Positions 1-8,306 of a DNA stretch of 64,000 nt are shown here, piece after piece. The position numbers and the translations under genes were made by a program. A model generated the notes under the pieces. The model was not told where the DNA came from and did no database searches. It saw only the letters and a list, made by a program, of their open reading frames with translations. The stretch spans positions 1-64,000 of the forward strand of contig CABUWK010000007.1 in the NCBI GenBank assembly GCA_902495325.1, in the 5' to 3' direction. The stretch is from an uncultured Acidiphilium sp. Lineage in GTDB: Bacteria > Bacillota > Clostridia > Christensenellales > Borkfalkiaceae. Position 1 is the first letter of the stretch. Each line of letters begins with the position of its first letter.

Positions 1-309
1 AAAGCGAAGAACGCATACATAAAGGTTTTGCTCTTGCTCAACCGCAACTAACTGATTTATTTAGCTAAACCACCAAAAAATTTACAAGGTGTTTACACAA
101 AATTCTTGACATTACCAATTTAATTTACCTTTCATAAAACACAATAACATGCGTTTTGAAAGATATTTTCTATAAATAACCTTTTCGGAATCAAATATAA
201 TAAAACATTTTCCGTTAAATTATGTAATATCGAACAATATTCCTTTTAGGGTTAATTGTTTCTTTAAATCGATAATTATATGAAAAAATCAGATAATCGT
301 CCCGCAGCG
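1..309. other. AT-rich flank without a supported gene
   Basis: No gene can be supported here. The stretch from about 50 to 290 is visibly much richer in A and T than the rest of the window. Two plus-strand frames are open from the left edge: frame 1 stops at 49-51 and frame 3 at 63-65. Either could be the tail of a gene lying outside the window, but neither tail is recognisable. A TTGACA hexamer at 106-111 and a TATAAT at 196-201 are present, but they are not at promoter spacing from each other and no reading frame follows. In Bacillus and many Clostridia spoIVB and spo0A follow recN at this point; they are not here. Confidence 0.5.
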
Positions 310-344
310 AAAAAAAAAAAGAACCGGAAAAAATACCGGTTCTT
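310..344 (-). terminator. Rho-independent terminator after recN
   Basis: A perfect stem pairs AAGAACCGG (319-327) with CCGGTTCTT (336-344) around an 8-base loop. Read on the minus strand it is followed by a run of about ten T (310-318). It lies 21 bases beyond the recN stop, so it closes the long spoIIIA-to-recN gene block. Confidence 0.93.
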
Positions 345-365
345 CGCGATAGTGTTATCGGAAAA

Positions 366-2063
366 TTATTGCAGACTTTTTTTGTATTCCCCGGCAGAAC
401 GAAGAAGTTCGCCGGCGTGTTCTCTTGCAGCGGGCGAATCGACGCCTCCCGTCATGCGGACGATTTCGGATACCCGTTTGTCATCCGTCAGCCTTTCCAC
501 GGTCGTATGCGTTTTTCCCCCTTCTTCCCGTTTGGAAATCAGGAAGGAAGCGTCTGCCATGGCACAGATCTGCGGCAAGTGAGAGATCGCAATCACCTGC
601 GTGTTCCTTGCGATCGCGGCAAATTTTTCCGCCACGATCCTTGCAACCTGTCCGCTGATCCCGCTGTCGATCTCGTCGAAAATATAGGTGGAAATGCTTT
701 TATAAGACGAAGTGACCGTTTTTAACGCAAGCATGAAACGGCTCATTTCGCCGCCGCTGATGATCTTGGAAAGAGGTTTCGTCGGCTCGCCGAGGTTTGC
801 GGAAAATAAAAATTCCACGCGGTCGCGCCCGTTTAAACGGTACGTCGCCCCGTCGGTACTTTCATCCGAAAAGCGCACGTCGAACTTTGCGTTTTTCATA
901 CCGAGTTCTCTGAGCTCCTTCTCGACCTTTCCCGTAAACGACGCACACCCTTTTTTACGGATCGCCGTAAGCTCAGCATAAGCATCGGAAAGTTTTTCCA
1001 GAAGCGACTTCTTCTTTTCGTTGCACTTCGTATACTCTTCGTCGTAATGAACGAGTTTATCGTATTCCGCTTTCGCGTTTTCGAGAAAACCGGTTACTGC
1101 GGCATAATCGGCTCCGTATTTTTTCCTGATCGAACGAATCTTATCGAGCCTGTCCTCCACCCGATCGGCTTCGGACGGTTCGAAATCGAATTCGGAAAAA
1201 AACCCCTCCGTCGTTTCGCCGATATCTTCGAGTTCTTCGGAAACGGCTTTCAGCCTTTCGGAAATCCCGTCATACTTTTCGTCCAGACGGGAAATCTGCC
1301 CCATGGCGCGCAAAGCGGAAAGTACCCTGTCTCTCGCTCCGTTTTCTCCGAGAAGGGATTGCGCCGTCAGAGAAAAAGCCTCCGTGCATTTTTCCGCGCT
1401 CTGCATTCTCTTTCGTTTGGAAAGAAGTTCTTCCTCTTCGCCTTCCTTAAGATCGGCATTCGTGATCTCTTCGATCTGAAATTTCAGAATATCGGCTTTG
1501 ATCGCCCGTTCGCTCTCGCTTCCGCCGAAGGAAGAAAGGATTTTGTCCGTCTCTTTCAGCCCGGAAACGATCGCCGCGATCTTTTCTTTCGCCTCCTCGA
1601 TTTTTTTATCGCAGAAACAATCGACCACACGGAGTTGTTCGCTTTCGGAAAGAAGCGAAAAATGCTCGCTCTGCCCGTGCACGTCCACGAGACGTGCGGT
1701 GACCTTTTTCAGCATCGCGGCGGTAAACGGAACGCCGTTCACGCGGATGGTTCCTTTGGAATCGACGGAAAGCGTCCTCGTCACGATCAGTTCGTCGTCA
1801 ACGTCGTCCAGACCGAACGAAGCAAGGATCTCCTTCACCGCGGAATTGTTTTCGATCCCGAAAACGGCGGAAGCAGAACATTTGCTTTCGCCGTAACGGA
1901 TCATTGTTTTATCCGCTTTCGCCCCGAGAACGAAATTGACGGAATCGATCAGGACGGATTTTCCGGATCCCGTTTCTCCCGACAAAACGTTCAGCCCCTC
2001 GTCAAAAACGACGGAGGCTTCGTCGATCAGCGCGATATTTTTCAGTTCGAGACTTTTCAGCAT
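366..2063 (-). CDS. recN: DNA repair protein RecN
   Basis: RecN is an SMC-like ATPase that acts early in RecA-dependent double-strand break repair in the cytoplasm. The 565-residue protein has the usual length. It shows a Walker A motif GETGSGKS at residues 29-36, a central coiled-coil-rich region, an ABC signature beginning SGGEMS at about 436-441 and a Walker B with DEIDSG at 463-468, followed by the H-loop SHLPQ. It is the last gene of the minus-strand block, 68 bases after argR, and is followed by a strong terminator. The argR-recN adjacency is the classical Firmicute arrangement. Nothing unusual is visible. Confidence 0.97.
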   Translation of the reverse strand: MLKSLELKNIALIDEASVVFDEGLNVLSGETGSGKSVLIDSVNFVLGAKADKTMIRYGESKCSASAVFGIENNSAVKEILASFGLDDVDDELIVTRTLSVDSKGTIRVNGVPFTAAMLKKVTARLVDVHGQSEHFSLLSESEQLRVVDCFCDKKIEEAKEKIAAIVSGLKETDKILSSFGGSESERAIKADILKFQIEEITNADLKEGEEEELLSKRKRMQSAEKCTEAFSLTAQSLLGENGARDRVLSALRAMGQISRLDEKYDGISERLKAVSEELEDIGETTEGFFSEFDFEPSEADRVEDRLDKIRSIRKKYGADYAAVTGFLENAKAEYDKLVHYDEEYTKCNEKKKSLLEKLSDAYAELTAIRKKGCASFTGKVEKELRELGMKNAKFDVRFSDESTDGATYRLNGRDRVEFLFSANLGEPTKPLSKIISGGEMSRFMLALKTVTSSYKSISTYIFDEIDSGISGQVARIVAEKFAAIARNTQVIAISHLPQICAMADASFLISKREEGGKTHTTVERLTDDKRVSEIVRMTGGVDSPAAREHAGELLRSAGEYKKSLQ

Positions 2064-2131
2064 CGTTTTTCGCTCCGTAAAAATTTACAGATCAATGACA
2101 TTGCGGTCGGTTTATCCGCATTCTGCCGCCT

Positions 2132-2581
2132 TTAAAGAAGATTCTTCAGTTTCGCCACCACGGCGGACGCATCCGTTTCGTTATGCGTTACCACGAGCAA
2201 CGTATCGTCGCCGGCAACGCTCCCTACCACTTCCGCGAGTTTCAGCTTGTCCACGATCAGCCCCGCCGAATTCCCGCTGCCGGAAATGGTTTTCACCACC
2301 ACCAGGTTCTGCGCCCTTTCGATGGAAAGCACGCAGTTTTTAAACACGTTCAGAAGTTTTTCGTTGTTGAGCTCTCCGCTGTCCTTTTCCACGGCGTAGC
2401 GATATTTCTTTGTTTTGCCGAGAATTTTCACAAGCCCGAGTTCTTTGATGTCTCTTGAAACGGTAGCCTGCGTCACGTTGAAATGATAGCCGTTCAGAAT
2501 GTCGGCAAGCTCTTCCTGCGTTTCCACTTCCGTGGTCGTAATGATCTCAACGATTTTATTCTGTCTTACGTTCTTTCCCAT
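2132..2581 (-). CDS. argR: Arginine repressor ArgR
   Basis: ArgR is the arginine-responsive transcription factor that, as a hexamer with bound arginine, controls arginine biosynthesis and catabolism operators. The 149-residue product has the family length. Residues 1 to about 65 form the winged helix DNA-binding domain with the recognition segment TQATVSRDIKELGLVK; the C-terminal half carries the arginine-binding and oligomerisation element with SVAGDDTLLVV, the equivalent of the family GTIAGDDT motif. The gene lies between nadK and recN on the same strand, 43 bases after nadK. No arginine genes are in the window, so its targets must be elsewhere. Confidence 0.95.
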   Translation of the reverse strand: MGKNVRQNKIVEIITTTEVETQEELADILNGYHFNVTQATVSRDIKELGLVKILGKTKKYRYAVEKDSGELNNEKLLNVFKNCVLSIERAQNLVVVKTISGSGNSAGLIVDKLKLAEVVGSVAGDDTLLVVTHNETDASAVVAKLKNLL

Positions 2582-2624
2582 GGTTTTCTCCCTGACGGAG
2601 AGCAGCAGCGAATGCCGCCGTTCG

Positions 2625-3416
2625 TCAACCGATTTTTTGTTTTAATCTCTGATAAAAATTTTTTTCGTTTTCCGCGAGTTTCAGTTTATGCTCGCTTTTT
2701 CCGATCGTAACTTTTTCCCCTTCGGAAAGCTTCGTCGCAAATCTGCCGTCCAGGGTGACCACGCATTCGCTCGAATTTGCAAGAACTTTCACGGTCACCT
2801 TCTTATTGTCCGGGAAAACGATCGGACGCGTGCCGAAGGAATGAGAACAGATCGGCGTTAAAATAAAAGAAGCAATGCCGGGATCGAGAATCACTCCGCC
2901 CGCCGATAAGCTGTATGCGGTGGAACCCGTCGGCGATGCGACGATCACGCCGTCCGCCCCGAGCGTGTAAACGGGATTTCCGTCGATTTCGACGCCGAGT
3001 TTTGCGATCACCGCGCGCGATTCCGGGCTCGACGTCCTTTCGATCACGGCGTCGTTCAGAGCGTAAGCCGTATTTCCGTTCCCGCAGGAAATTTCAAGCA
3101 ACGACCTTTCCGAAAACGCGAGTTCGCCGTCGCGGATCTTTTTTGCGGCAAGCCCGATCTCGTTTTCTTCGAAAGAAGTCAGAAATCCGAGCGTTCCGGT
3201 ATTGATCGCAAGAATCGGGGTCCCGCTTCCGATCGCGCGGGAAACGGCGGTAAGAACGGTTCCGTCCCCGCCGAACACGACGATCAGATCGCACGCCTCG
3301 TTTTTCTCCGAAAGTTCGATAAACGATACGCCGTATTTTTCGAGATAGGAAAGAAATTCCGCTTTCGTTTTCTCCCCCGTCTGCCCTTTTATTTTTTCGT
3401 ATATCCCGACAACCAT
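2625..3416 (-). CDS. nadK: NAD kinase
   Basis: NAD kinase phosphorylates NAD to NADP in the cytoplasm. The product carries the catalytic GGDGTVL motif, the following TGTLGFLT segment and the NDAVIER element typical of NadK. I place the start at the ATG ending at 3416, giving 263 residues beginning MVVGIYEK, because this places the first beta strand as in other NadK proteins; an upstream ATG at 3431 would add five residues. Neither start has a well-spaced ribosome binding site: GGAG sits only two bases before the chosen ATG. A TTGTAT-N17-TATAAT pair lies just upstream. The gene follows tlyA closely in the recN block. Confidence 0.92.
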   Translation of the reverse strand: MVVGIYEKIKGQTGEKTKAEFLSYLEKYGVSFIELSEKNEACDLIVVFGGDGTVLTAVSRAIGSGTPILAINTGTLGFLTSFEENEIGLAAKKIRDGELAFSERSLLEISCGNGNTAYALNDAVIERTSSPESRAVIAKLGVEIDGNPVYTLGADGVIVASPTGSTAYSLSAGGVILDPGIASFILTPICSHSFGTRPIVFPDNKKVTVKVLANSSECVVTLDGRFATKLSEGEKVTIGKSEHKLKLAENEKNFYQRLKQKIG

Positions 3417-3422
3417 AGCTCC

Positions 3423-3451
3423 ATTATACATGATTTTGAAAAATTATACAA
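3423..3451 (-). promoter_or_regulatory. Candidate sigma-A promoter for nadK-argR-recN
   Basis: On the minus strand TTGTAT (3446-3451) is separated by 17 bases from TATAAT (3423-3428). Transcription would be expected to start about seven bases past the -10 hexamer, which is at or next to the A of the nadK ATG at 3416. The -35 half overlaps the end of tlyA. If real, it gives the last three genes an independent and leaderless or nearly leaderless transcript. Confidence 0.45.
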
Positions 3452-4181
3452 CCGAAACGAGGGTATCTTTCTTCAAATATAAAAGATATTCGACGTTTTT
3501 TCCCTCTCTCGGCGGCGCTTCCGTCACACCGAGCACCGAAAAACCGATCGCTTGCGCGAAAGCGGAAATTTCCGCAACCGCTTGTTTTCTGCATTTTTCG
3601 TCCTTTACGATCCCGTTTTTATTAAGCGCTTTTTTCCCGCATTCGAACTGCGGCTTTATCAGCGCCACGGCTTCGCCGCCTGCACAAAGAATGTCGTAAA
3701 TCGGTTTCAGGATCAATTTGAGCGAAATAAAACTGACGTCGCATACGGCGCCTTCCGTCTTTTCGCCGATCGTTTTTTCCGTCATGTTCCGCGCGTTGCA
3801 CCGCTCGATCGGTATTACTTTCGGGTTATTTCTCAGATCTTCCGATAAAAGGCTTTCGCCCACGTCGATCGCATAAACCTTCTTCGCGCCGTGCCGTAAA
3901 AGGCATTCGGTAAAGCCGCCCGTGCTCGCGCCGACGTCCGAAAAAATTTTACCTTCCGCCCGGAAGGTCGGAAAGTCGAGAAAAGCTTTTTCCAGCTTGT
4001 ATCCGCCAAGGGATACGAAGGAAGAAACCGTTTTTTCGATCGCTTCCGTACCGTCTACTTTTCGGGATGGTTTCGTTTCGATTTTTCCGTTCAGAAGGAT
4101 TTCGCCGCGTTCGATCGCTTCGGTGGCTTTCGTGCGCGAAGGACAGAGCCCTCGCTCGGAAACATAAGCGTCAAACCTCAT
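3444..4181 (-). CDS. tlyA: TlyA family rRNA methyltransferase / putative hemolysin
   Basis: TlyA-type proteins carry an S4 RNA-binding domain followed by an FtsJ-like SAM methyltransferase domain; characterised members 2'-O-methylate cytidines of 16S and 23S rRNA. Here residues 1 to about 60 form the S4 domain (MRFDAYVSERGL start, ERGEILLNG core). The SAM-binding loop DVGASTGGFTE lies near residue 82, and a typical CDVSFISLKLIL segment follows. The 245-residue length fits the family. The start overlaps the ispA stop by four bases (ATGA), which argues for translational coupling. In Bacillus dxs lies between ispA and this gene; it is missing here. Confidence 0.92.
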   Translation of the reverse strand: MRFDAYVSERGLCPSRTKATEAIERGEILLNGKIETKPSRKVDGTEAIEKTVSSFVSLGGYKLEKAFLDFPTFRAEGKIFSDVGASTGGFTECLLRHGAKKVYAIDVGESLLSEDLRNNPKVIPIERCNARNMTEKTIGEKTEGAVCDVSFISLKLILKPIYDILCAGGEAVALIKPQFECGKKALNKNGIVKDEKCRKQAVAEISAFAQAIGFSVLGVTEAPPREGKNVEYLLYLKKDTLVSVV

Positions 4182-5068
4182 ATCTTCCTCGTTACACCGT
4201 TCAGAAAATATTGCAGAATTTCAGAATTATCAAGCGATTTTATCATGTTTTCCAACTTTGCGGAATCTTCCCGGATGCGTTCTTTTGCCCCCTCCGTGCC
4301 GTAAACGGACACGGCGGTGAGCTTCCCTTCTTTCTCGTCTTTGCCGACCGATTTGCCGAGCTCCGCAGAAGAGGAAGTCACGTCGGCAACGTCGTCGGCA
4401 AACTGAAAGATCCTGCCGAACAGCGAACCGATTTTCAAAAACAACGACAGCTTGTCTTCCGCATAGAGAATTGCGGGGATCGCAAAGGGAACGGTGAGAA
4501 GTTTTCCCGTTTTCAGAGAATCGATCCCCAGGAGTTCGTTTTCGTCCGCCGTTCCCTTCTTCTCGCTTTTCTCCCGTTCGATGTCTTCTCCCTGCCCGCC
4601 GAGCATACCGCCGTATCCCGTAAAATCTGCAAGCAGTTTCATACATCTGACTTTTTTTTCGCTCCCGCAGGCAGACAGCCCGACCTCATAGGCAAGATTC
4701 ATCAGCGCGTCTCCCGCAAGGATGGCGTTTGCCTCGCCGAAAACGACGTGATTCGTCGGTTTTCCCCGCCGAAGGGTATCGTTATCGAGTGCGGGAAGAT
4801 CGTCATGGATCAGAGAGGACGTGTGAATACACTCGAGAGCGAACGCAAACGGAAGCACCTCTTCCGTATCGCCGCCGAGCATGTCCGTCACGGCGAGCAT
4901 CAACGCGGGGCGTATTCTCTTTCCCCCGGCGAAAAAGCTGTATTTCATGCTCTCCGCAAGGGGGCTTTTCGTCTGTACCGAAGAGAAGATCCATTCCGCA
5001 TAACCGAGAAAACGCCCGACGTAACGCGAGCGTTTCTCTTCCTGTATCGTCATACGATCGTTATTCAC
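4178..5068 (-). CDS. ispA: Polyprenyl (farnesyl/geranylgeranyl) diphosphate synthase
   Basis: This enzyme condenses isopentenyl diphosphate with allylic diphosphates to make farnesyl or geranylgeranyl diphosphate for isoprenoid carriers. The 296-residue protein contains the first aspartate-rich motif in HDDLPALDNDTLRRG and the second as FADDVAD, together with GKRIRP near the N terminus. It sits directly after folD, with two bases between them, and overlaps tlyA by four bases. The usual companions xseA, xseB and dxs are absent between folD and tlyA. The chain length of the product cannot be read with certainty from the sequence. Confidence 0.93.
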   Translation of the reverse strand: MNNDRMTIQEEKRSRYVGRFLGYAEWIFSSVQTKSPLAESMKYSFFAGGKRIRPALMLAVTDMLGGDTEEVLPFAFALECIHTSSLIHDDLPALDNDTLRRGKPTNHVVFGEANAILAGDALMNLAYEVGLSACGSEKKVRCMKLLADFTGYGGMLGGQGEDIEREKSEKKGTADENELLGIDSLKTGKLLTVPFAIPAILYAEDKLSLFLKIGSLFGRIFQFADDVADVTSSSAELGKSVGKDEKEGKLTAVSVYGTEGAKERIREDSAKLENMIKSLDNSEILQYFLNGVTRKI

Positions 5069-5070
5069 CG

Positions 5071-5910
5071 TTATTCTCCGAGCGCGGCTTTCACCGTGTT
5101 ATATAAAAGCATCGTGATGGTCATCGGTCCCACCCCGCCCGGCACCGGCGTGATGTAAGACGCTTTTTCCGATACGGAAGCGAAATCGACGTCTCCGCAA
5201 AGTTTGCCGTTTTCGCGGTTCATGCCGGCGTCGATCACCACCACGCCGTTTTTCACCATATCTCCCGTAACGAGGTTCGCCTTGCCGACCGCAACCACCA
5301 GAATATCCGCATCTTTCGTATATTTTGCAAGATTTTCCGTCTTGCTGTGGCAGATCGTTACCGTCGCGTCGCGCGAAAGCAGCATGAGCGACATCGGTTT
5401 TCCCACGATATTGCTCCGCCCCACCACGACCGCGTGTTTCCCCGCGATCGGGATCTTATAATAATCGAGCAAAGCGATGATTCCGTGCGGCGTGCACGAG
5501 CGGTTTCCGTCCCGTAAAGAAAGGGTCAGCATCCCGACGTTTTCGGCGGAAAAACCGTCCACGTCCTTTCGTGCCGGAATGAGCGCGAGCGCCTGTCTTT
5601 CGTTTAAATGCGCCGGCAAAGGAAGCTGCAACAGGATCCCGTCGACCGTTTCGTCTTCCACAAGAGAAAGGATCGTTTTTTCGAGTTCTTCCTGCGTGAC
5701 CGTTTCGGGAAGACGGACGGTATCGGACGCGATGCCGACTTCCGCACACGCCTTCGATTTGTTTCTGACGTAAATTTCGGATGCGGGATCGTTCCCTGCG
5801 ATCACGACGGCAAGTTTAACCGTCTTTCCTTTCTCTTTCGCTTCCGAAACTCTTTTTTTCAACTCACCGCGCATCGTTTCCGCGACGTGTTTTCCGTCGA
5901 TGATCGTCAT
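5071..5910 (-). CDS. folD: Bifunctional methylenetetrahydrofolate dehydrogenase/cyclohydrolase FolD
   Basis: FolD interconverts 5,10-methylene-THF and 10-formyl-THF in cytosolic one-carbon metabolism. The 279-residue product has the typical signature YVRNKSKACAEVGI with the catalytic lysine, the substrate-site segment KDVDGF, the NADP-binding stretch GRSNIVGKP, and the C-terminal PVPGGVGPMT motif. Its start overlaps the nusB stop by four bases (ATGA). All key residues appear intact. Confidence 0.96.
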   Translation of the reverse strand: MTIIDGKHVAETMRGELKKRVSEAKEKGKTVKLAVVIAGNDPASEIYVRNKSKACAEVGIASDTVRLPETVTQEELEKTILSLVEDETVDGILLQLPLPAHLNERQALALIPARKDVDGFSAENVGMLTLSLRDGNRSCTPHGIIALLDYYKIPIAGKHAVVVGRSNIVGKPMSLMLLSRDATVTICHSKTENLAKYTKDADILVVAVGKANLVTGDMVKNGVVVIDAGMNRENGKLCGDVDFASVSEKASYITPVPGGVGPMTITMLLYNTVKAALGE

Positions 5911-6314
5911 GCGGTCACCTCGTCCTTTTCCTTTTTGCAGGCTGCGAGTACGCCGTTTACGAATTTCAGACTGTCTTCCGTGGAAAATTTACGGACTAAA
6001 GACAACGCCTCGTCAATGGATACGACGGGCGGGATATCGTCGAAATAATACATCTCCGCGATCGCGAGTTCCATGGCGCAGCGGTCGGTGGGATAAATTC
6101 TTTCGTAGCTGTACCCTTTTGCGTTTCTGCCGACGATCTCTTCGATCTCGGCGCGATGCTCCGACACCGCGTTTAAAAGAGCTTCCGCGAAAGCCTTATC
6201 GCTTTCGGAAAGTTTCATGTCTTCGAATACGAATTGATTGAATCCTTCGTCGTTTTCGTTAAAGAGATTGCCGAACAGAATTTTATAGGCGGCTTCTCTC
6301 GCGTCTTTTCTCAT
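5907..6314 (-). CDS. nusB: Transcription antitermination factor NusB
   Basis: NusB binds boxA RNA with NusE (S10) and promotes antitermination of rRNA transcription. I start at the ATG ending at 6314, giving 135 residues beginning MRKDAREAAYKILF, because a GGAG lies six bases upstream and the family starts with this R-x-x-R-E-x-A motif; an extended frame to 6356 has no such support. The C-terminal half contains the conserved RCAMELAIAEM helix and SIDEALSLVRKFS. The gene is coupled to folD by a four-base overlap. Confidence 0.93.
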   Translation of the reverse strand: MRKDAREAAYKILFGNLFNENDEGFNQFVFEDMKLSESDKAFAEALLNAVSEHRAEIEEIVGRNAKGYSYERIYPTDRCAMELAIAEMYYFDDIPPVVSIDEALSLVRKFSTEDSLKFVNGVLAACKKEKDEVTA

Positions 6315-6350
6315 GTGGTTCTCCGTTTTCTGTCTTATTACATAACAAGC

Positions 6351-6387
6351 CCGCAAGGGAAATTTCCGTAACGGAATACCCTTGCGG
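6351..6387. other. Stem-loop between the asp23-like gene and nusB
   Basis: CCGCAAGGG (6351-6359) pairs perfectly with CCCTTGCGG (6379-6387), and an inner palindrome TTCCGTAACGGAA extends the structure. No T-run follows on the minus strand, so it does not look like a complete intrinsic terminator for the asp23-like gene. An mRNA-processing or stabilising hairpin is possible. Confidence 0.5.
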
Positions 6388-6417
6388 TACTTTGGTTTTC
6401 TTTTCGCGACCCGAAAA

Positions 6418-6780
6418 TCAGTCGGCTGCGTTTTCTTCGGGGAAAATGACCCCGTTCACTTTCACGTCGATATTGCCGATTTTGTATTTGGACATCGATT
6501 CGACGCTGTGTTTGATGCTCTGCTGAATGTTGAAGGCAACGTCCGGAATGCTGTAGCCGTAATACACGTCAACGCTGACGGCAACGGAGATCGCACCGGA
6601 AGAAAATTCCACTTTGATGCCGTCCGTACTCTTGCGGACCGCCTTCTTTTTATTCTGAATGGCAACGCCCGCCACGTCTTCCACGGCAAGGCGCACGATC
6701 CCTTTGACGATCCCGACGTTATACGTTACTTTCCCTTTATTGCTTCCGTTATTGAAATTTCCTTTGTTGTATACCGACAT
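6418..6780 (-). CDS. Asp23/Gls24 family envelope stress protein
   Basis: This is a DUF322 (Asp23/Gls24) protein, the equivalent of Bacillus YqhY. YqhY is encoded next to nusB and has been linked in Bacillus to acetyl-CoA carboxylase control. I start at the ATG ending at 6780 (120 residues, MSVYNKGNFNNG), which has AGAGGGG six bases upstream; the longer frame to 6858 is not supported. The family core is visible as GIVKGIVRLAVEDVAGV, the alternating beta-strand region VAVSVDVYYG, and a C-terminal IDVKVNGVIF. The accB and accC genes that often precede it are missing here. Confidence 0.88.
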   Translation of the reverse strand: MSVYNKGNFNNGSNKGKVTYNVGIVKGIVRLAVEDVAGVAIQNKKKAVRKSTDGIKVEFSSGAISVAVSVDVYYGYSIPDVAFNIQQSIKHSVESMSKYKIGNIDVKVNGVIFPEENAAD

Positions 6781-6882
6781 GCAAAACCCCTCTTTTCCCG
6801 CCGCGACTATAACCGCGCAGGCAGACGGAAAGATTTTCTTGCTAACATTATAGCACATTCTTTCCGATTTGAAAAGCGTTTT

Positions 6883-7362
6883 TCAGGAAATTGATTGAAT
6901 ATAAACGTTTTCGGGGCTCGCATTTACCTCGGAAGCGCAGATCGTGTAGATCAGAACGGCGTCGTCCTGCGTGAAATCGGCGTCGCGCACGATCACGCTC
7001 ACGTTGTCGCTCGAGATCCCGATGTTTACGGCAACCTCTTCGTACCCTTTCGCGCGGATGAGATTTTCCAGCAGATTTTCCTGTTCCGCGATCCCCGCGA
7101 GTTTGATCTTCATCGCGAGAGCTTCTTTTCTCTCTTCGGAATTTTCCGCGCTCTTTTCGATCACTTCGTCAAGCTGGGCGATCTGTTTGTTGCGGGAAGA
7201 ATTGCGGGTCGTTCTGATTTCCGTAAAGTAATTCGCGGTCTCTTTCACGTTGTCGTTATCTTTTCCGAGAACAGACGAAGACAGCACGAAATTCAGTACG
7301 GCGGTGGTGACGAGCAAGGCTATCATGCAGCCGAGCACAATGATCTTCTTTCTCTTTGACAT
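6883..7362 (-). CDS. spoIIIAH: Stage III sporulation protein AH
   Basis: SpoIIIAH is a mother-cell membrane protein whose extracellular ring-building domain pairs with forespore SpoIIQ across the intermembrane space during engulfment. The 159-residue product has a positively charged start, one membrane helix at about residues 7-28, a charged coiled-coil-like linker rich in Glu and Lys, and a C-terminal ring-building-like domain ending in the VYIQSIS strand. It is the last gene of the spoIIIA operon, 20 bases after spoIIIAG, and the asp23-like gene follows. Confidence 0.93.
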   Translation of the reverse strand: MSKRKKIIVLGCMIALLVTTAVLNFVLSSSVLGKDNDNVKETANYFTEIRTTRNSSRNKQIAQLDEVIEKSAENSEERKEALAMKIKLAGIAEQENLLENLIRAKGYEEVAVNIGISSDNVSVIVRDADFTQDDAVLIYTICASEVNASPENVYIQSIS

Positions 7363-7382
7363 GTTGGTTTTATCTCCTTTTT

Positions 7383-7850
7383 TTATTGAGCCAGAATCTG
7401 AACTTTATCGGCAGTAACGCCGAGAACGGTTGTGGTCGCATCCAGAAGCGCCATTTTCACGTCGAACCGGTCGGCGCCTTTCGCCACAACGAGGACCCCC
7501 GTGATCACGGGATTGTTCTCCCGAAGAACGACCGGCTTTCCGCCGACGAGTACAGGCGAAATTTTTTCGATCGTTTTTCCGTTTTCCGTCGTAACCGTTT
7601 TGTCTTCCGCGATCACGGTTTCCGTTCCGCCCGAAACGGTGATCACGACCGTAACTTTTCCCGCCCCGTCCACTCTGGATAACGCTTTCGAAAGCTTTTC
7701 TTCCAGGGTTTCCGCATAGGAGGAAGTCGTCGTCTTCTCTTCCCTCGTTTTAACAAGCGACGAATACAGCACGTAAACGCATACCGCCGCGAGAAGAAGC
7801 ACGAGAAGATACTCGGGTTTTACTTTTTTGAAAAGAGATTTTTTATCCAT
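7383..7850 (-). CDS. spoIIIAG: Stage III sporulation protein AG
   Basis: SpoIIIAG forms the large multimeric ring of the SpoIIIA-SpoIIQ channel. I choose the ATG ending at 7850 (155 residues, MDKKSLFKKVKPEYLL); the open frame continues to 7910 but that part is out-of-frame spoIIIAF sequence. A single membrane helix is at about residues 16-32, followed by the YAETLEEKLSKALSRVDGAGKVTVVITV segment, which is shared with other AG proteins, and a C-terminal domain containing RFDVKMALLDATTTVLGV. The start lies inside the last codons of spoIIIAF (8-base overlap), indicating translational coupling. Confidence 0.94.
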   Translation of the reverse strand: MDKKSLFKKVKPEYLLVLLLAAVCVYVLYSSLVKTREEKTTTSSYAETLEEKLSKALSRVDGAGKVTVVITVSGGTETVIAEDKTVTTENGKTIEKISPVLVGGKPVVLRENNPVITGVLVVAKGADRFDVKMALLDATTTVLGVTADKVQILAQ

Positions 7851-8298
7851 ACACCGCCACGATTCCGGGGTCGACCCCGAGCAGATCGGCGATATATTTC
7901 CCGATGACACTATTATTTATATGCGGGAAATTTTCGTCGATAACCGGATTGCTTAAAGTTATTTCGATCTTTCCGATTTCCGTTCCCTTTATTTCGACAA
8001 AAACCTTCTCCGCGATGAGATTATTTTGCCGAAGCACGTCGAAAACCCGTTTTTCCGTCTCTTCCGCGATCGATTCTTCGATAAAGGAAGTTATTCCTTC
8101 GTCGGCGGAGAAATCGCCTGCGGAAGAAAAGGAGAAATCGCTGCCGCCGAGCGACACGAGCGGACGTATCAGCACGAAAACGAATATGACAGAAAGCACG
8201 CTTGCGGAAAGCTTCGCCGTTTTTCCTTCCGGCAGAAGAATTCCCGCCAGAGAAATCATGAGGGCGACAGCCGCCACGGTCACGAGATATCCTTTCAT
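7843..8298 (-). CDS. spoIIIAF: Stage III sporulation protein AF
   Basis: SpoIIIAF is a membrane component of the SpoIIIA complex with a soluble ring-building-like domain. The 151-residue product has two N-terminal hydrophobic helices (about 5-23 and 32-50) followed by a soluble region ending in the SVIGKYIADLLGVDPGIVAVYG strand-helix pattern (here quoted in part as IADLLGVDPGIV). It lies eight bases after spoIIIAE and overlaps spoIIIAG. The C-terminal domain is short but of normal family size. Confidence 0.9.
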   Translation of the reverse strand: MKGYLVTVAAVALMISLAGILLPEGKTAKLSASVLSVIFVFVLIRPLVSLGGSDFSFSSAGDFSADEGITSFIEESIAEETEKRVFDVLRQNNLIAEKVFVEIKGTEIGKIEITLSNPVIDENFPHINNSVIGKYIADLLGVDPGIVAVYG

Positions 8299-8306
8299 GC
8301 TCCCTC

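Noticed and set aside
106..201. TTGACA and TATAAT hexamers in the left flank
   Set aside because: They are about 84 bases apart, neither has a partner at the right distance, and no gene follows on the plus strand.
280..582. Plus-strand frame of 100 codons beginning with a Lys-rich segment
   Set aside because: It runs across the recN terminator and into recN in antisense; the Lys-rich part is the A-run of the terminator.
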